Source: Telopea speciosissima
Taxonomy: Eukaryota > Streptophyta > Magnoliopsida > Proteales > Proteaceae
DNA length: 64,000 nt
Assembly (NCBI RefSeq): GCF_018873765.1
Contig: NC_057919.1
Location: forward strand, 24,716,698 to 24,780,697
Direction of reading: 5' to 3'
Shown here in pieces: positions 44,460 to 57,659 of the stretch (positions within the stretch are counted from its first letter, which is position 1; every line of letters starts with the position of its first letter). Made by a program: the position numbers and the translations under genes. The notes beneath the pieces were generated by a model, which saw nothing but the letters and a program-made list of their open reading frames with translations, did not search any database and was not told the origin of the DNA.

Positions 44460-47400
44460 GGGTGGTTCCTCCCATTCCTCCCTATAATCCAAATGGGAAG
44501 ATGTTCAACTTTATAATCTCATGATTCGTTGCTTGGGACCATTTTTGTCATGTAGTTCCTCTTTGAGTGATTTCTCTTTAGTTTGATCTGATTGTAGGTC
44601 TATCCGTTGTTCCGTGTTTCCCCTCCACTTGAGGTTTGGGATTTGTTTGGCTAGTTATATATAAGTTTTTGCTCCTCACCGATTCTCGGACCCTTGTTCT
44701 TTCTCCTTTTGGTAATGAATTTCTTACTCATAAAAAAAAAAATTGGAAATAAAAATCAAACCAATATAGTTATTCGTTTTAATATTCAATTTCAATTTCG
44801 ACTCATGGTTCTGGTTCTAAAACATCCACAAAAGAACAGAGTTAGTCTCTGTCTATCATTCCACTCTTCCAATTTTATCAATTCAGTGATTCACAACTAC
44901 ACAAACAGATTAGGAGGACCCATCATACCCACTTTTATCCCACGTAGAGAGCAATCAAGGGTGTAGGAGAATTACCTGAACGTGCGAGATACACTATCTT
45001 GAAGAGTATTAAGGATTTGGATGAGGCCATCTCTAATAGCAATTGCTTCTCCAATATCAATAGAATTGAACCAAAATCTCTATTAAGATGTCGAGGAAAT
45101 AGAGAAACACACACAAACTTCCACCTCGATGAAGTATGCCTAGCCTCATAAATTTTAGCCATCAGTATTCCAAGTCCATAAACTAATGATGAATTCTGAA
45201 AATTATGGTAAAATTATTTTGTGACATAGGTAACACTTGGTCCAAACCCCAAAAACCTGGCCCGACCTTGGTTCATGGTCATACTTGAGTCGGGTCTAGA
45301 CCTTTGGTGCCAGTCCAAATCAGCCAAGTGTGCTAGCTCAGCATCAATACCTGGTGTCGGTGTTGGCCAAGCCTTAGTGCTTGACCAAATTCGGTCATCC
45401 GGCACCAGATTTTGATTTCTTGTGCAATGGCCTTATCTCACCTTTGCCAACCATAAAACCTATCTAAATCCTTCCAATGAACCTAGAAGACATGATGAAG
45501 TCTACCTCCATTTTTAACCAATGACCAACCCTATCTCCTTAGGATCAAGGAGGTCGCTAAGAATTTGGATGAGGAACGCTAATTTAGATGTGTGATAACA
45601 TCCTATTCTATAAATAAGAACCCCTTAAGACGTTTTTAGGGCTTTCTTAGAATATCTAAAATAGTCCTTAAGAGTTCCCCTTTTGTACAAGTCCTTTGCA
45701 ATTTTATAGACTTGAGTTCCTCCAAACCTGGGCTTGGCCTACTCTAAGTGTCCCACAACTTTTCACGAAATTTAAAACTAGGTGAGTCTTCTCTGTTTTG
45801 CCTTTCACTTCATTGTTGTGAGATGTCCTCTTTGTTTTTTTTTAGGGTACATCGTTGTTGTCCATCAATGGGTCAGCGGCGTCATGCCATGAATCAGAGT
45901 ATGCTTTTACTATAATTTGATAGCTCCTTTCATCTTTCATCTCTGATTTTTTATTGGTGTTTACCATTTTCTCTTTACCTTTGTTCTCATCTATATAACT
46001 CCCATGCTTTTCTTTTTTTTGGCTTATGAGGGTGATATGTCATATTTGCGTGAGCAGTAGCGTTTTTGTAATTTCAGCATGTCATTAATCTTCCTCATGT
46101 TATTTAGTATTATAGTAATATTTATGTCTTAGAATTGCCTATGTTTCTTTTCCTTTTAGCATATTAACATTGCAATGCAGTTGGATGAAGGTGAGTTCTA
46201 TTTTCTATCACATTTTAAGTTTTGTTATTACGATGCATATGGTTTACATAGTTTAGCATAACTATGGTTGAAATCCGATTTAACTAGATGGATTGAGATG
46301 CTTAACACCTTTCTTAAACTATAATCCGATATGAACCTGACCTCTGGTTGAACCAATTCAAAATGGAGTCAATAGTTTATGTTATCTGTGAGTCCTAGAT
46401 TTTAATCTAAGTGATGACTGTGACCGTAGATAGTCTCAAAACCTCCTCTTATCCTTGCACACATCATGCAAGTGACACAATGGAAATTGTTTAGTAGTGT
46501 TTTAAGTTAGATTAGGTAACGATGATGCAAGGATTAATTCAACTTGAACATTGCTTTATTCTTATTGATTAAAAACTAGGGTTTTGGAAAAACCAATGGA
46601 CCCTACAATGGGCAATGATAAATGATTCTAGGGTCTTAAAGTTTGGGACATCACTTCACTTCATTACAATGGGTTGAAAGTTCTAGTGAATGTTTGGCTC
46701 AGATGCTATAATGGGGTCGCTCCTTGCACACCCAAACCAAGTGTTCTTTTTGGTTGGCCATTTCAAATACAAACTTCATTACAGTATTGGATCACCAACT
46801 ATTCATAAAAAGAGTAGTGATGAAACAAGTCCTATATAATGTCAGGGAAAAGGTTGGGCATGCCACTAGGGTGCTCAACATGTGTCTCCTCTTTTCTCCC
46901 TCTTTGGAAGAGAATCTTTTGATTTCCTCTGTTTAGCCCTGTGATTTGTGTATGGCAGTTTAACTTATCGAAAGTTGGCGGTTAAAGCTACTTTATATTA
47001 TCTAAAATTATTTAAGAACTTAGGAATATAACAAACATTATAAGTGCAATAACAAACCCAGCTAAATTCTTAAATAATTATAGATAATATTAAGTTATAA
47101 TCTGAGAGAATATTGTCGATGTGAATACATCAATATCTGAATCCCTATCCGATCATTCACATATCAAAAGCTATTTCAATTCATTTGATCATATCTGTAT
47201 CCAATTATTCAAATTAATATTCAAATAAATATACATAAATTTAAATCGAATCCATATTTTCGACTATCTATTTACATCTCCATGCACGGGTAACCATATT
47301 CCTTTAACTAAATGCATGGTAGCTTTGAAACCCTCCACTTAAAGCTACTTCATCCCAAGTTGCCCAAGAACAATTGCAGGTGTTTGAGAATGCCAAAATG

Positions 47401-47500
47401 AAGTGAAGTTTCAGTACCAGTGTAGCTGCAAAGCATAGCTAATAGGGAGAGCTGGTATCATTATCACATCAATGTCATGCACGAGTTGGTCTCGTCATTA
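44460..47500. other. Intergenic, mostly unassigned
   Basis: No gene can be supported. On minus around 44990-45080 a short frame reads like part of a LINE RNase H (GEAIAIRDGLIQILNTLQD). 47120-47285 has decayed similarity to the TTCGA...TTTACATC MITE family. Confidence 0.35.
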
Positions 47501-47511
47501 GGAGAATGACA

Positions 47512-47770
47512 CCATGGTTTGTAGCATCAGTCTCGGATTGGCTGATTCGTTCGGATCAGATCGGTATTGGCCACCAAGGCTGATCCCAATTCTTGACCAA
47601 TCCGATACTGATCCACTAATATGACTCAAGGGTAAAAAAATTCAAAACCCATTTTTTTAATTAAATAATATAGCAGCAATTCTATACCCGATTTAGGGTG
47701 ATCTGGATTAGTATGGGCCGAGAACAATCCTGATCCGGTTCCCAAGAACTAAAAGCATGATCTACAATGG
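47512..47770. repeat. Second copy of the CCATGGTTT MITE family
   Basis: Begins CCATGGTTTGTAGCATC and shares CCAAGGCTGATCCCAA and CCGATAC words with 19905-20087. The right end TCTACAATGG is a decayed inverse of the start. No clear target duplication. Confidence 0.5.
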
Positions 47771-50189
47771 TGAGAGGGAGAAAAGAGAAAATAAATTTCT
47801 TCAAAAAACTGTGAAAGAACGTACCTTAAGCGGACAACATGGGGATGTTTTCTTCGATCAATATATGCATTTATGGATTTTAACTTTCATTAACTTATAA
47901 CTAGGAGTGTTTCAATAATATCTCTACATGTGCAGTTAGAACTTGACACATTCTTTTAATTGTCCTTTATCTTATTCCCAAAAGTTCTTTAAGATAAGAA
48001 TATAAAAGAATTTTCACACATTTTTTGAATATACATATGATATAATTTGTAATCTTAAACATGTCAAAGCAATTGATTTTCTTTGAAGTATGCTCCCAAA
48101 GCATTTGAATTTGATGATTGTAAGCACTCTCTCATAGAAGTCAACTTGAGGTTGGACAGTGAAAAGCAACCTCTATTAGAAGGTTCCAAATCAATACCTT
48201 CCAACCCACAGGCTAGATCCTTTTACTTACCTTAACCTTTGAAATAGGAAATTGAGTATTTCAGATCCTCTCACACGTACGTAAAGAAAAATTACTTTGA
48301 CACGTGTTCTAATATTTTTTGGGGAGAAAGATTTGCGGCATGTGGCCTGTGCCACACTAAATGACCATCACATCTTCATGAAAGGATGGAAATCCTTGGG
48401 GGTATGGTTGTCATTCGTGCGGCCTTGCGTTTGGGCACAAGGGTCACGCACCACATGTGATCAAGTTGTGCCTTTTTTCTTTATTTATTTATTTTAACAA
48501 CAAAGCACATAGATTAAGAAAGGGAAAAAGAACTCTGTCTGAGTATGGTCTACGCCAATACTCCGATGAATCTATCTCTCCTCCCCGTATGAAAACACAT
48601 CTCTACCCTCTTGCTTTAAAGATGAGAGAGATAGATCTACACTAGCACTCCCACACAAAAAACTACTTCCCAAAAAAAGAATAGTAATTAAGTGTTTCTA
48701 TATTCTATTTCCATGAACTATTAATCTTTTCTATTCTTTTAGTCTTATTATCCCACTTGTGAGCAATAGAGAATACCTGATTTGACTTTTTTACAATACT
48801 TACATAATCAAAATGCTTCATAAGTTTTGAAATATCAAGCCAATTACTAACACTAACTTGCATTAGCCAATCCACTACTACTTCTTGAGATTCCGTCCAA
48901 ACTCTACAAATGCTCTAATATTGCTATCCATCTTAATTACCATTACAGGCCTTCCTTGCTAGTACTCACGTGATGATAAAAACAAATTGGGATTTGTGTC
49001 CTAGATGGTTCAATCGAGCGACTCAACGGTCCAACATGGAATTTTCTTCAACTCCATAGATCGCTTTGTAATCGGGCTAGTTCAGGTTTGGTCCAATTTC
49101 CAATTTTGCTCGGTGTATTTGGTTGGTTAATTTTGATTTCGATTTCTTCCGATCCCATAAAAGCCAAACCCGAAACAAAAAATATAAGGGTTCGATTTGG
49201 TTCAATTGGGGATAAATCGGGCAGTTTCGGTTGGTCCAACAGGTTGGGGGCTGAACATTGACAGTTTGACACCCTTAGATCACCTGATTCAGCATTCTTT
49301 AAGAGCACTTACAATTATGTTAAGCACATTAATACCATTAGCTTCATTAACAAGGCACATGGGTAAGGTAATGAATATCCCAACATTACAGAATGAGAAT
49401 AAGAGGTGGCAAAAGCTTCCAACATTCCATTAAACCACAAACAAACAGATCCTTATCTTATGTGTTAAATGCATAATAATCATCAAAACAATCCCTTCTC
49501 TATGGGACCCAATTGGACCCATTCTTCGTGTCCTACTTCGTATGGACTGTCGATCATCCTGTCCACCAGCCAAACAACACCCCAAGTGCCCCCAAGGACC
49601 CAACAATATATAGCTTTTAATGCAAATTGCCCAAATGGGGTCCCCACCTGAACCGCCGCCGTCATCGAACGGCTGTCAGAGATATACTGAAAAAAAAAAA
49701 AACTTTTCAAATTTACGATTTTGACACCTCACCGACTACTTTTGGTCTGACGAATTTGAGGATATTTTGAAATTACATGCGTGTCTATTTCCTTTTGCTG
49801 GACTTGGGATGTATGGTATCAAAACCCAGTTCGTATTTTCTTAGCATGCCAAAGAATGCTGATACCAATCTGACGTCTGAAAAGCTACTTCGTAAGTATA
49901 GATATTTTCCACTTCATAAAAAAAAAAAAAAAAAAAGAAGTTTAGATATTTTCGCGCGAAAAAAAAAAGGGAGAAATTTTCGTTAATTAACGAAAACACC
50001 AACACAAAGAAAGAAAGAATTAAAAAAACAGTAAAGTTAAACAGCCGAAGCTGCTTATTTGACATCATCAGTTCATGTCTTCATGAAGATAAATGTTCCA
50101 GAAGCTTTCCACAATTCTATCTCTTCATCTACAAGTCTTTCTTGTTTAAATCCATCCATCAATTAGAAGAAAGAAGAAGAAGAAGAAGA
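47771..50189. other. Intergenic region and leader of the DUF1005 gene
   Basis: No gene. The end TTTGACACCCTTA near 49265-49278 matches the inverted end of the TAAGGGTGTCAAA MITE family, so a decayed copy may lie at about 48980-49278. Just before the DUF1005 ATG there is a GAA-repeat leader (50167-50189). Poly-A runs lie at 49918-49935. Confidence 0.4.
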
Positions 50190-53100
50190 ATGGATCCGTG
50201 CCCGTTCATCCGACTAATCGTTGAATCCTTGGCTTTAAAACTTCCACAAGCAAAAAAACCAGCTGGATCAGGTGTCCATCCATCATCCACTCCATGTTTC
50301 TGCAAACTTCGCTTAAAAAACTTCTCCCCATCACAAACAGCTCTCCTCCCACTCTGGTCCACTTCCGATGATTCCCCACCGGATTCCGCCACCTCATCTG
50401 CCGGTTTCCACCTCGAACCCACCATACTCCGCCGCCTTGCCGCCAAACCCACAACCCTACACTTATCTATCTACACCGGCAGCATGGGTCGCACTTGTGG
50501 TATCACCTCTGGTAAATTACTCGGCCGGGTTCGTGTCAGAATTGACTTAAAGGGTACAGAGTATCGTGCTTGTGTGTTCCAAAATGGTTGGTTAAAGCTA
50601 GGGAAACAGCCGGATAAACCATCAGCTCGGTTACACTTGGTGGTCCGGGCTGAACCTGACCCACGGTTTGTTTTTCAGTTCGGCGGCGAACCGGAGTGCA
50701 GTCCAGTAGTGTTTCAGATCCAAGGGAATATAAGACAACCTGTGTTTAGTTGCAAGTTTAGCTCTGATCGGAATTCCAGATCACGGTAATTTCTCTTTTT
50801 CCGTTCTTATAAACTGTTTCTTTTTCACTAACATGACCCATGGAAGGATGGAACTTCCATCCTACCACGATACATCTTAGTGGTAGACAAGAATGGTTAA
50901 AGGTTTAAAGCTTAAAAGTTAAAACCTTTATGGCTTTGCTTTCAAAGTTTCAAGAAGAATTGCAGGTTCTCTCCATTAAAGCTTGTGAACAAGAAGAAGA
51001 GGATAACCCTACTCTTGAATGCTTCATGGGAATTTCAGAGTAGTGGGTTCTGATCTGCTTTAGAGTGAAGGTTTGAAAAGAAAATCTAACCTTAGGTAAA
51101 GGGAAATCCTAGGATTCCATATCGCCAACCATGATTAACATTTCTTAATTATTATTTTGGATTGAAATGATGAAGCTTTCTTTTGTTTCTAACATCATTT
51201 CCTAAGCATGCTTTCTGAAGAAACATCTGAAATTGATTCCTTAATAAAAAGTAATATTTGATTAATCAACAAGAATTAGAAGAATATTTACAAAATCCAC
51301 CTATAAGATTCTTAAAGAATATTCAGATTTGCCCTCTATGCTTTTCAAATTAAAAGTTAAAGCTCTATTTCTTTTTATGTAAAATATTATACAATTTTAC
51401 ATGTTGAAATTTTTTCAATGTTTGCCTGTTAAAGGGAAAATATGATATAAATGTCATTGTAAGATTTTTATTCAATCTTGTTACATGATAAAATCATTTT
51501 AAAAATTGAAGTATGTAGCCCTTATCATATGGTTGTGAGAACCATAAATGCATGGATCCTACATATACGTAACCCATATATGTAAGGGTGTTAAACGGTT
51601 CAGTTTGGTTCGGTAAACCATTTACTAAAAGGTTTTACATGTTGAAACTGAAACCATTTATAAATGATTTCGATTTAAATGATTTTTTTAACTTTTTTCA
51701 GTCAATCGATTATTTTTCATTTTTATTGAAATGAATGTATGAATTGAATTTTAATCTGTTTTATTTAAATACTTGTTTATTTATATCATTATATATTTAC
51801 TAATTATTTATTGTTACCATTAATGGCTGTCATTACGTATTACTAATATTTGTTTCGGTTTAAACAGTTTTCTAAATGGTTTACCATCGGGTAAAACAGT
51901 TGACTAAACGTTCTCAATCTTAAAAGCAAAATCGAACCATTTATTAAAAAGTTTAACAGCTTCAGTTTAAATGACTCGGTTCGATCTTGATTTGATTTTG
52001 ACACACTTACATATATGACCCACCAAGGTGAAAATAAAAATTGCCTCCCAAATATTGAAATTTTTTATGAGAGAAGAATTTACATTCATATTATGTGTAG
52101 TTTGTAAGGGCAAAATCGCAAGAATGTGTGGTACCCAAGTCAAATTTTATAGATTTAATCAAAGCAATAAAAATTAAAATTTCTTTTTTAGATATTTTAT
52201 GTTGAAAAAAATTAATGGAGTTTTGATGTCAAATTTACCATTAATTTTTTATCCAAATCCACAATGTTAGCAACAATTAGATCTAGTAACACTTAGTCAT
52301 ATTGCTCATTTTGAAGTAACGCAGTTATACTTTGCTCTATTGTATCTGGCATTAAATATCTTGTTAGTTGTTTTGAGTTTTGAAATTTTCAATTTATTCC
52401 AAGAGCTTCTAATGTTGTAGTAGATGCTCTTGCAAGGAGGGCCTTATCCGTTGCGAGAAGGACATCTTGTCCGGTTTTCGATCCCTATTTATTTGAGCAT
52501 TCACAACCAGATTTCAGGAGTGTATCTTGCTTTTTTGAATAGATTGGTTTTTTAACAAATTTTTTTTTTAAATTTTTCCTTTTTTTTATTTTTTGATAAA
52601 TTAATCAAAATATATTAATTAATGGATGATGTCTCTTGCTCAGGAGCAGAAGGTGCGCTAACACCTCCCACTCTCTATCGTTCTCCTTAGGGCAGACAGG
52701 TCATTTCCTATGAAAATGAGAGAGTGGGAGGTTCTAGTCCACCCTCCACTCTAAGCAGAAAACATTATCCCCGTAGTTGATAGTAAGAATCTCAGTTAAG
52801 GGGAATGTGATGTTGATATTAAAGAGGGAAGGAAAATGTGCCATTTCAATAAAAAAGGGGAGCTATCTATATATCTAGTAGTCTAATTAGTAGAATGAAT
52901 TTGTAATTTACAAAAAAACTGGAGACATGCATAGTCTAGGTCTTTTTTCAGGTTTGACATCGGATAGAGCCTATTGGAGGGTAATGATGCATGTAGTAGA
53001 CCCCATTTAATTAGCTGACTGACTTGCTGGCTTGTGCCTCCTTCTTCTTACTAGCTTTCATCTTTCATTTCGCATCACTTTTTCCCCCCTCTCTTCATTC

Positions 53101-54148
53101 CCATTTTTTGTACCTTGTTTTGTTTGAATCCATGTAACCGAACCCATTAAGTTGGGATAAGACTGAATTGATTGTTGTCGTTAAAAAAAGATTAGATGGA
53201 TCCATTCAAGTATCTTATAAATGGTGAGATCCATGTGGAATGACAACCCATGTGTGTAGAGTAATATAGACTCCACAGAGCATCTCCCATCAGCATCTAT
53301 AATGGTTGCTACGTCTTCTTCTTTCCTTCTCACTACTCTGTTGTTCACTTTGTCTCTAACAATATCGGTCATTGGATGATGATGTTTTTTTTTTATTTAA
53401 AAAAAAAAAGGTGATGATGTTGTCGTTTGACTTTTCCAAGCCATATTAATTAAACAGCATTTACTTTGTGAATTATGAAATCAGATCTCTGCAAGTAGAT
53501 TCCGGCAATTTCACAAGAAGATGGGTTAGTTCCTTTGACGCCGAAAGAGAACGTCCAGGAAGGGAAAGAAAAGGGTGGATGATCACAGTACACGATCTCT
53601 CAGGCTCCCCTGTAGCAGCTGCTTCCATGATCACACCCTTCGTTCCTTCTCCAGGTTCTGATCGTGTGTCACGTTCCAACCCAGGAGCATGGCTAATCCT
53701 CCGTCCTCACGGCTTATCCATCAGCAACTGGAAACCTTGGGGACGCCTGGAAGCATGGCGAGAACGAGGTGCCATTGATGGATTAGGTTACAAATTCGAA
53801 CTCGTCACTGAAAGCGGCACTACCAACATTGGAATCCCCATTGCTGAGGGAACTATGAGTGTCCGAAAAGGTGGAAAGTTCAATATCGACACTACTAGCA
53901 CCACCACCACCAGTTGTGGTGGCGAAACGGTTAGAGGTGGGTTTGTGATGGGTTCAAGTGTGGAAGGTGAAGGAAAGATTAGTAAACCAATGGTTGAAGT
54001 GGGTGTGCAACATGTGACGTGTATTGCTGATGCTGCACTCTTTATTGCATTATCTGCTGCCATTGATCTTAGTATGGATGCTTGTAGGCTTTTCTCACAT
54101 AAACTTAGAAAAGAGTTTTGTCCTGACCAACAAGATTATGTTTCTTAG
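50190..54148 (+). CDS. DUF1005-family protein
   Basis: Exons 50190-50785 and 53485-54148 (1260 bp, 419 aa), with a GT-AG intron of 2.7 kb in phase 2. The split codon CG/A restores Arg, giving NSRSR-SLQVD, which keeps the conserved block in frame. It starts MDPCPFIRLIVESLALKLP as this plant family does. Other conserved blocks are GRVRVRIDLKGTE, the FQIQGNIRQPVFSCKFS segment, GRERKGWMITVHDLSGSPVA, PGSDRVSRSNPGAWLILRP, GRLEAWRERGAIDGLGYKFE, GGFVMGSSVEGEGK and VGVQHVTCIADAALFIALSA, ending DACRLFSHKLRKE. The function is not established; no enzyme motif, signal peptide or clear membrane helix is visible. The start is supported by the family N-terminus. No breaks. Confidence 0.92.
50786..53484 (+). 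other. Intron of the DUF1005 gene, with a MITE
   Basis: Starts GTAATTTC and ends AAATCAG. It contains the 427 bp element at 51583-52009. The rest is AT-rich without recognisable content. Confidence 0.75.
51583..52009. mobile_element. hAT-like MITE with 8 bp target duplication
   Basis: Begins TAAGGGTGTTAAACGGTT and ends TTTTGACACACTTA. A perfect CATATATG duplication lies at 51575-51582 and 52010-52017. The interior is AT-rich with repeated GGTTTA(C/A)C/TTTAAA words and no ORF. Relatives are at 56646-57335 and, by end sequence, at 17241-17995. Confidence 0.8.
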
Positions 54149-54462
54149 AATTTTGCTCTCCTATATGGGTGAGAATCCAAATATTATTATTATAGGTTTG
54201 AGCTAGTATGGGAGAGCAGTGTAATTCATACCCTATTTCTAATTAATTCTTTTTCTCTTTATTCTTTCTTCCATACTTGTAATTTTGTTGGGGTTTGTGG
54301 CTTCTGGTTTGTTTGTTGGGCTAACTTTTTTATTGAGAGAACTCTTGAGTTTGGGTTTCTTCAATAGATGAGATCAGAGATTAGAGAACCAGTTTTTGTG
54401 TATTAGTTTAGGGTTTTACACACACAATGGAATTGTACAGAATCAAAGTGTGTTATTTGAGA

Positions 54463-54478
54463 GAGAGAGAGAGAGAGA
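54463..54478 (+). repeat. (GA)n microsatellite
   Basis: A GA dinucleotide run downstream of the DUF1005 gene. Confidence 0.85.
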
Positions 54479-54721
54479 TCCTCCCTCAATCTTTGTCCTT
54501 GTCTTCACTCTTTGATCGTGGCTCTTTGAAATCTTATGGATTTTTGTGATCCTCTCCTTGTCTCTTCCTCTTTCTCGTGGTTCCCTCTCCTTCCTCTATG
54601 GATGTCAACTTCCACGACATGCATGTCATTTTGTTATCTCAGCCGTGGATTTATCAAGGATGCTAGACCAAGAGTTTATATTGATTTCAATGTGTTGAAG
54701 ATTACAGAAGTTGATGGCTAA

Positions 54722-54746
54722 TATATATATATATTATATATATAAA
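54722..54746. repeat. (TA)n tract
   Basis: TA dinucleotides with a small interruption. Confidence 0.85.
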
Positions 54747-54940
54747 AGATAGAAAAACCCTAATGAGAGTCCTTAACGTTTACACTTGCCAAGAATAAGC
54801 CACTCCTTGCCATACATAAACTGATGTGTGAATGGAAAGCTTGGATCCCAAGAATCTTCAGCAGAAATAAAAAGTTGAGAAAGGGAAACCAGCTGATATG
54901 GAAGATTGAGAAAGATTGAGACGGAGAGACTCAAGAGTCT

Positions 54941-55083
54941 GGATCCTCTCCAATGACAATTAACCACCAAAGTTGATCTCCCACCATCCATGGGGTGTGG
55001 GGACCACCTCTGCAATGTAGGGACTACACCCCATGGATGGTGGGAGATCGACTCTGGTGGTTAAATGTCATTGGAGAGGATCT
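54941..55083. repeat. Foldback repeat, 143 bp
   Basis: Arms of about 60 bp, 54941-55000 and 55023-55083, are near-perfect inverted copies (GGATCCTCTCCAATGACA, GATCTCCCACCATCCATGGG) with a ~22 bp loop. It lies just beside the degraded copia piece. No target duplication is evident. Confidence 0.7.
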
Positions 55084-55139
55084 GAATTCGAGACGTAATA
55101 TACCTTGCCATATTTGGTGGCATGGATATATTCGGCTGA

Positions 55140-55850
55140 TACACCCCTCTAGCGTAGGATTTGACAGGTCAGATCTTGAGCTTGTCGTGTAAAAATTGAA
55201 ACTGCTGAGAAGAGAGATCCTTTGTGTAAATATCCGTTAACTAGTCTGCAATAGAGATGAATTGAACTGATAATTCCTATCTAACCACTTTTTTCCTAAC
55301 AAAATGGAAGTCAATATCTATATATTTTGTGCGGGCAAGAAAAACTGAATTGGCTGATAGATATGTTGCGTCAATATTGTCACACCACAGGGTTTGTGGT
55401 TGGTAGGGAGGGATTCCAAGTTCTTTGAACAACGAATCAAGTCAGGTTAATTCGGCTGCAACGTCTGCGGCAACCTTATATTCAGATTCAATAAAAGATC
55501 TGACAATAGTTCGTTGTTTGTGCGATGATCATGATATCAAATTTCTACCCATAAAAATAGCATAGCCCCCTGTTGATTTGCATGTATCACCTGAATCACC
55601 AGCCCATTCAGCATCAGAGTAAGCTTTGAATTGAGTTCCTGTCAATAAGAAGACCATGAGCTTTTGTGTGCTTGAGATAATGTAGAATGCGTTCGACAAG
55701 CGCCTAGCTAGCTGTTGTTCTTAGGAGAGTTCAAGAACTGGCAGACCGTATTCACTGCGTAAATAATGTCAGGCCGAGTTAGTGTGACGTATTGAAATGC
55801 ACCAACAATGAACCGGTACACAGTAGCATCATGGAAGGATGCACCCCCCA
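55140..55850 (-). pseudogene. Degraded copia RT/RNase H fragment
   Basis: Minus-strand reading from 55850 gives [20 protein letters not shown], then DAEWAGDSGDTCKSTGGYAI of the RNase H domain, later an SIESEYKA-like segment, [14 protein letters not shown], and the FTK...SSQQF tail near 55200. Several stops and frame changes separate these. No LTRs were found on either side. It is a different, older lineage than the element in the GH17 intron. Confidence 0.7.
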
Positions 55851-56054
55851 ATCATTGAACTTCTTGTTTGATAATTCTTGAGTTTGGGTATCAATAAAAC
55901 ATGAGATCAGAGGTTAGAGTTTCTCATACAATGGAACTGTACAGAGATCAAAGGGTGTTATTTCGTTTGTAATGTTTGTTTATTTATTTATGGAATTTTT
56001 AATTTATTGACACTCAGGCCATTAATATCTGAACTATTTTGCAACCTTTTTTTT

Positions 56055-56374
56055 GGCCGGTTGATTTGATATGATTTTGAGTTCAATTTTGGATTAATTT
56101 CATGAAATAATCAACAAATAAATTTTTGGTTAAGACATTAAAGTTATTTTGATTGCATCAATCTAAAATATTTTAAAAATAAGAAATCTATGGTGGTGCT
56201 GGAGGCGGAGGTGGGGCGGGCGTGGGGGAAAGAAGGGGGTGGTGGTGGCGAAATAGAGTGATTTTTTTTATAAAGATATCAAATAACACATTTACCCCTG
56301 TTATTAACACATGCTCATTAATGTAGAGCATAGAATAGACTTGAAATTGAAATAGAAATCATACCAAACAGCCC
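56055..56374. repeat. MITE copy, GGGCTGTTTGGTATGATTTC family
   Basis: The right end GAAATTGAAATAGAAATCATACCAAACAGCCC is well kept; the left end (GGCCGGTTGATTTGATATGATTTT) is its decayed inverse. It shares the G-rich GGTGGTGCTGGAGGCGG...GGGGGTGGTGG core with the copy at 44005. Confidence 0.6.
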
Positions 56375-56645
56375 TAATTAGTATAAAACCTTTTTTTCGT
56401 ACAAGTAAATTCTCTCTATCCAATGACCGTAATGGACACATCAATGATAGAATAGATGCCTTATGAGATTTAGAAATGTAATAGAGCTTTGTGACAATAA
56501 TATTTCGATTTTATTGGGTAAATTTCATTTATGTTTAACGTTTTCAATGATTTTCATATTTTACTTGAGTGGCCTTTTGTGCAGTGTTCAATTAAATTGA
56601 TAAAGTTATTTGGTTATTTAGTTTTCCCTTTACTATTACCAAGCA

Positions 56646-57335
56646 TAAGGGTGTTAAACGGTTTTGTTCGATTCGGTTCAACATGCTTAGGGGTAGAAAC
56701 TGAAACCAAACTATTTAACTAAACAATCAAAAAGGAAACCTGAACCGTTTACTAAACAATAGTATTAGGTTTTTATAATTTTTTATTCAAACAACTTTTT
56801 TTCCTTTGCAATTTTTTATTGAAATGGATGTAAACTTAATATAGAATTAAATTTTTTATTAATAAATGTTTTCTTTTAATAATTATAAGATTATAATAAT
56901 TTATATGTTTTTAATAATTGTAAGGTTATAGTCGTGTATTGTATATTAGTGACCAAGTCTTGGCACAATAGTCAAGTTGTGCTAATGCAACCTATTGGTC
57001 GCACATTCAACACTTGGAAACAACCTCTCCTGCGAAACAAGGGGTAAGGCTACATACATTTGCCTTTCCCAAACCCTACAGTAGCGGGAGGCTTATACAC
57101 TAAGTTGCTCAGTTGTTTATTGTTTATTGTTTATTCTAACTATGAATGACTTAACTTACTATGTATATATTAATCGGTTTTAATGATTTATCGTTAGTTT
57201 AAACGGTTCAATTTGATTTAAACTGTTTAACTAAATAGTCTCAATTTTAAAATCAAAATCGATCCATTTATTAAGCGATTTTACAGTTTCGATTTGATTT
57301 TGATAAACAATTTTGATTTAATTTTGACACCCATA
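56646..57335. repeat. TAAGGGTGTTAAACGG MITE copy containing a SINE
   Basis: The left end is identical to that of 51583 for 18 bases (TAAGGGTGTTAAACGGTT) and the right end is TTTTGACACCCATA. The interior matches the 51583 element in several AT-rich blocks but is longer because of the SINE near 56951-57117. Flanking target duplications no longer match. Confidence 0.6.
56951..57117 (+). mobile_element. Au-like SINE
   Basis: tRNA-derived head with an A-box-like CTTGGCACAATAGTCAAG and a B-box-like GGTCGCACATTCAAC. The body words GGAAACAACCTCTCCTGCGA, GGGTAAGGCTACATACAT, CCCAAACCCTACAGTAGCGG and ACTAAGTTGCTC follow in the order known for the plant Au SINE. The tail is T-rich. It is nested in the MITE at 56646. 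Confidence 0.7.
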
Positions 57336-57659
57336 TTTTGGCTTGGCTGAAGTTATTTCCTCTATTTGGCAAAAGCTGTTTTGAACGATCCCAAATAAAC
57401 TGGGTTTCAAGTGGCCCATATAGTTGTACCATGTGAAAGAATGTTGTGGCAAATTCAGTAAGTGCAATTGTGCAATCTTTTCATAGCTCTGTTTAACCAC
57501 CTGCAAAAGAAAATCTTTTCACAGCACTAAATTTTTAAAACTTCATTTTACCATGTGACAATTCTTTTGGGCTTAAATTCAACAAATGAGCAACAGGCCT
57601 TGGGAATGACTTGTCCTTATATGACATATTTAAGCTATTCATGTGACAAAAAATTGGGT

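Noticed and set aside
44935-45162. 75 aa minus ORF as a gene
   Set aside because: A neighbouring frame reads like LINE RNase H (EAIAIRDGL), so it is a decayed transposon piece.
50159-50454. Antisense ORFs over DUF1005 exon 1
   Set aside because: Shadows of the coding strand; the sense frame matches the family throughout.
53468-54148. A separate 226 aa gene starting at 53468
   Set aside because: It is exon 2 of the DUF1005 gene: the acceptor AG at 53483-53484 fits the phase-2 donor at 50785/50786 and restores the conserved block.
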